From Lachnospiraceae bacterium (GTDB taxonomy: Bacteria > Bacillota_A > Clostridia > Lachnospirales > Lachnospiraceae), in the NCBI GenBank assembly GCA_009774655.1, contig VSOD01000211.1, positions 1 to 7,329 of the forward strand: a DNA stretch of 7,329 nucleotides, written 5' to 3'. The notes under the pieces are model-generated. The model made no database searches. It was not told where the DNA came from and worked only from the letters and a program-made list of their open reading frames with translations. Of this stretch, positions 5,497-7,329 are shown one piece after another (positions within the stretch are counted from its first letter, which is position 1; every line of letters begins with the position of its first letter). The position numbers were made by a program, and so were the translations under genes.

Positions 5497-5628
5497 AAAT
5501 TTCATGAAAAAAAAGGATTTGCACGATAAAGCCAGAATAATAGGAGTAGGAAAGTATCGCAGAGGTATCAGTTTTACGTATTCAGGGATAGTGCAGGCAC
5601 AGCCGGCAATATCCACGCAGAGGTAAAC
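5497..5628 (+). other. Intergenic region with a candidate 40-codon ORF before dgt
   Basis: The 132 bp between the hydrolase and dgt show no clear terminator and no convincing sigma-A promoter. An ATG at 5504 opens a 40-aa reading frame (MKKKDLHDKARIIGVGKYRR at its start) that ends in TAA at 5624-5626, two bases before the dgt ATG and overlapping the dgt ribosome binding site. No ribosome binding site precedes the ATG, and I do not recognise the peptide. It may be a chance frame or a leader peptide coupled to dgt. Confidence 0.2.
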
Positions 5629-6633
5629 ATGAACATACGGGAAAGTCTGGAACAGTGGGAGAAGCAATATTTAAGTCCATATGCCATGCTCAGCATGAAT
5701 TCCAGAGGGAGGGTCAAGCCGGAAGAACAATGTGATATCCGGCCGGTTTTTCAGCGGGACAGGGACAGGATCATTCACAGCAAGTCTTTTCGCCGGCTGA
5801 AAGACAAGACACAGGTGTTTCTTACGCCGGAGGGTGACCATTACCGGACGCGGCTGACACACACGCTGGAGGTGAGCCAGACGGCCCGGACGATCGCCAA
5901 GGCGCTGCAGCTCAATGAAGATCTGGTGGAGGCCATCGCTCTGGGGCACGATCTGGGGCACACGCCCTTTGGCCATGCCGGGGAGCGGGCGCTGGACAGG
6001 GCATGTCCTTATGGGTTCCGGCACAACGAACAGAGTGTGCGGACCGTGGATATGCTGGAGAAGGACGGACAGGGCATCAATCTGACCATGGAGGTACGGG
6101 ATGGCATCAGGAATCATAAGACGGCTTCCATGCCGTCCACGCTGGAGGGGCGCATTGTCCGGTTTGCGGATAAGATCGCCTATATTCATCATGATACGGA
6201 CGACGCGATCCGGGGCGGCATCCTGAAAGAGGAGGATGTTCCGGAAGAAGTCAGCGCCGTGGCCGGGCGCAGCTGTACGCAGCGGCTGGACTATTTTATA
6301 CATAATATCGTGACGACCAGCCGTGGCCGGGATGATATCTGTATGTCGAAGGAAGCGGAGGAGGCCATGCGGACGATGCGCGAATTTATGTTCCGCAATG
6401 TCTATCGGAATCCCATCGCCAAGAGCCAGGAGAACAAGGCGGAGAATCTGGTGGTCACTTTGTATGAATACTATATGAATCATACGGAGAAGCTGCCGAA
6501 GTTCCTGTACAGGCTGATGGAGGAGGGGGAGCCGCTTGAAAAAATCGTCTGCGACTATATCGGTTCCATGACGGACCGCTTTGCCATAGCGCAGTATCAG
6601 GAGATCTACATTCCAAAGACCTGGCATGGCTAA
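5629..6633 (+). CDS. dgt: Deoxyguanosinetriphosphate triphosphohydrolase-like protein
   Basis: A 334-aa HD-domain phosphohydrolase. The N-terminal part has RDRDRIIHSKSFRRLKDKTQ (43-62), typical of dNTPase-type Dgt proteins. The metal ligands are His78 (LTHTLEV), His107-Asp108 (ALGHDLGHTPFGHAGE, 104-119) and Asp181 (RFADKIAYIHHD). His111 and His116 sit where the family has further active-site residues. These enzymes hydrolyse dNTPs, classically dGTP, to the deoxynucleoside and inorganic tripolyphosphate, adjusting dNTP pools. It is much shorter than E. coli Dgt, as expected for the Dgt-like group in Gram-positive bacteria, whose substrate preference often differs. The ATG has AGAGG 5 nt upstream. 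dnaG follows after 58 bp on the same strand without a terminator, so the pair probably forms the start of a dgt-dnaG operon, often followed by rpoD in Clostridia. Confidence 0.93.
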   Translation: MNIRESLEQWEKQYLSPYAMLSMNSRGRVKPEEQCDIRPVFQRDRDRIIHSKSFRRLKDKTQVFLTPEGDHYRTRLTHTLEVSQTARTIAKALQLNEDLVEAIALGHDLGHTPFGHAGERALDRACPYGFRHNEQSVRTVDMLEKDGQGINLTMEVRDGIRNHKTASMPSTLEGRIVRFADKIAYIHHDTDDAIRGGILKEEDVPEEVSAVAGRSCTQRLDYFIHNIVTTSRGRDDICMSKEAEEAMRTMREFMFRNVYRNPIAKSQENKAENLVVTLYEYYMNHTEKLPKFLYRLMEEGEPLEKIVCDYIGSMTDRFAIAQYQEIYIPKTWHG

Positions 6634-6659
6634 GGGGCGGGGAAGCTCCTGAATGTTTG

Positions 6660-6673
6660 ATAACATGTGTTAT
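6660..6673. repeat. 14-bp inverted repeat between dgt and dnaG
   Basis: ATAACA-TG-TGTTAT is a perfect 6-2-6 dyad, 18 bp before the dnaG start codon and just upstream of its ribosome binding site. It could be an operator or a small mRNA hairpin. No T tract follows. Its function is unknown and it may be chance. Confidence 0.3.
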
Positions 6674-6691
6674 ACATAAGGAAAGGACAAT

Positions 6692-7329
6692 ATGTATTAT
6701 CCGGAAGAACTGATCGAGGAGGTCAGAACGAAAAATGATATCGTTGATGTGATCTCGGGTTATGTCCGCATACAGAAGAAGGGGAGCAATTATTTCGGGC
6801 TGTGCCCTTTTCATAATGAAAAATCGCCCTCCTTCTCGGTATCCCAGTCCAAGCAGATCTTCTACTGTTTCGGCTGCGGGGCGGGCGGCAATGTGATCAC
6901 ATTTTTGATGGAATATGAGAACGCTACGTTTCAGGAAGCGGTGAAGATACTGGCAGACAGGGCAGGAATCAATCTGCCGGAGATGGAATATAATGAGGAA
7001 GCAAGGCAGAAGGAGAGCAGGCGTGCCAGGCTGCTGGAGATCAATAAGGAGGCGGCGCGCTACTATTATTATATGCTGCGGGATTCCAGAGGGCGGACAG
7101 GCTATCAGTATCTGTCGGGAAGAAGTCTGACAGATGAGACGATGAAGAAATTCGGCCTGGGGTTTGCGGACGGCTCCTCCTCTGATCTGACAGCCTATCT
7201 GCGGGCCAGGGGCTATCCGGATGAGCTGCTGCAGGAATCCGGGCTGCTGGCTTTTGACGAGAAGCGGGGCGTCCACGATAAGTTCTGGAACAGGGTGATG
7301 TTTCCGATCCAGGACGGCAATCATCGTGT
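6692..7329 (+). CDS. dnaG: DNA primase, N-terminal 212 residues (runs off the window)
   Basis: The protein begins MYYPEELIEEVRTKNDIVDV and has the CHC2 zinc-binding domain of bacterial primase: Cys38 and His41 (GLCPFHNEKSPSFSV) and Cys59 and Cys62 (FYCFGCGAGGNVITF). The linker and the start of the RNA-polymerase (TOPRIM-bearing) domain follow, with FGLGFADG (154-161) and VMFPIQDGNHR (202-212) before the sequence ends. DnaG makes RNA primers at the replication fork together with the DnaB helicase. The full protein is usually about 600 aa, so about two thirds lies outside the window, including the TOPRIM metal site and the helicase-interacting C-terminus. The ATG is preceded by AAGGAAAGGA. It lies 58 bp after dgt on the same strand, probably in one operon. 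Confidence 0.97.
   Translation, partial: MYYPEELIEEVRTKNDIVDVISGYVRIQKKGSNYFGLCPFHNEKSPSFSVSQSKQIFYCFGCGAGGNVITFLMEYENATFQEAVKILADRAGINLPEMEYNEEARQKESRRARLLEINKEAARYYYYMLRDSRGRTGYQYLSGRSLTDETMKKFGLGFADGSSSDLTAYLRARGYPDELLQESGLLAFDEKRGVHDKFWNRVMFPIQDGNHR

Noticed and set aside
5511..5550. A dgt promoter using TTGCAC (5519-5524)
   Set aside because: The only -10-like element, AATAAT at 5536-5541, is 11 bp away, and nothing suitable lies at 16-18 bp.
5671..6666. A 331-codon minus-strand frame opposite dgt
   Set aside because: The plus strand encodes a complete HD-domain Dgt with all metal ligands. The antisense frame is a by-product of GC-rich codon use.
6455..7324. A 289-codon minus-strand frame opposite dnaG
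   Set aside because: The plus strand encodes the conserved primase zinc-binding domain. The antisense frame also runs into dgt.

Overview
The window looks like ordinary chromosome from an anaerobic, probably spore-forming Clostridia, most likely Lachnospiraceae. The clues are a dgt homologue directly upstream of dnaG, a GerMN-domain lipoprotein, DUF4125-like and DUF6320-like proteins that I associate with this family, many CTG leucine codons, AGGAGG-type ribosome binding sites, and a tRNA gene without an encoded CCA end. This placement rests on recalled family knowledge, not on a search.

Layout. 1-174 (minus): the first 58 codons of a YbiT-like ABC-F ATPase, with a clear sigma-A-type promoter at 225-252. 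335-498 (plus): a complete tRNA-Leu(CAG) unit with promoter, gene and terminator. 508-2316 (plus): a two-gene unit made of a GerMN-domain lipoprotein and a DUF4125-like soluble protein. It ends in a strong hairpin/T-tract terminator that lies inside the 3' end of the opposing gene. 4372-2271 (minus): a condensation/alcohol-acetyltransferase-like enzyme followed by a zinc-ribbon, six-helix membrane protein (DUF6320-like). 4579-5496 (plus): an alpha/beta hydrolase of the HSL/acetyl-esterase type, divergent from the acyltransferase across a 206-bp AT-rich intergenic region. 5629-7329 (plus): a dGTPase-like HD phosphohydrolase followed by the start of DNA primase, which runs off the window.

How the genes fit together. 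dgt-dnaG is a replication-linked pair: one tunes dNTP pools and the other makes primers. The most interesting part is the central cluster, in which an enzyme expected to form an ester or amide, a zinc-ribbon membrane protein of unknown role and an esterase-like hydrolase flank one regulatory region. It may be a small lipid or acyl-ester modification module, but that is inference. I see no CRISPR array, phage gene, transposase, toxin-antitoxin pair or defence system.
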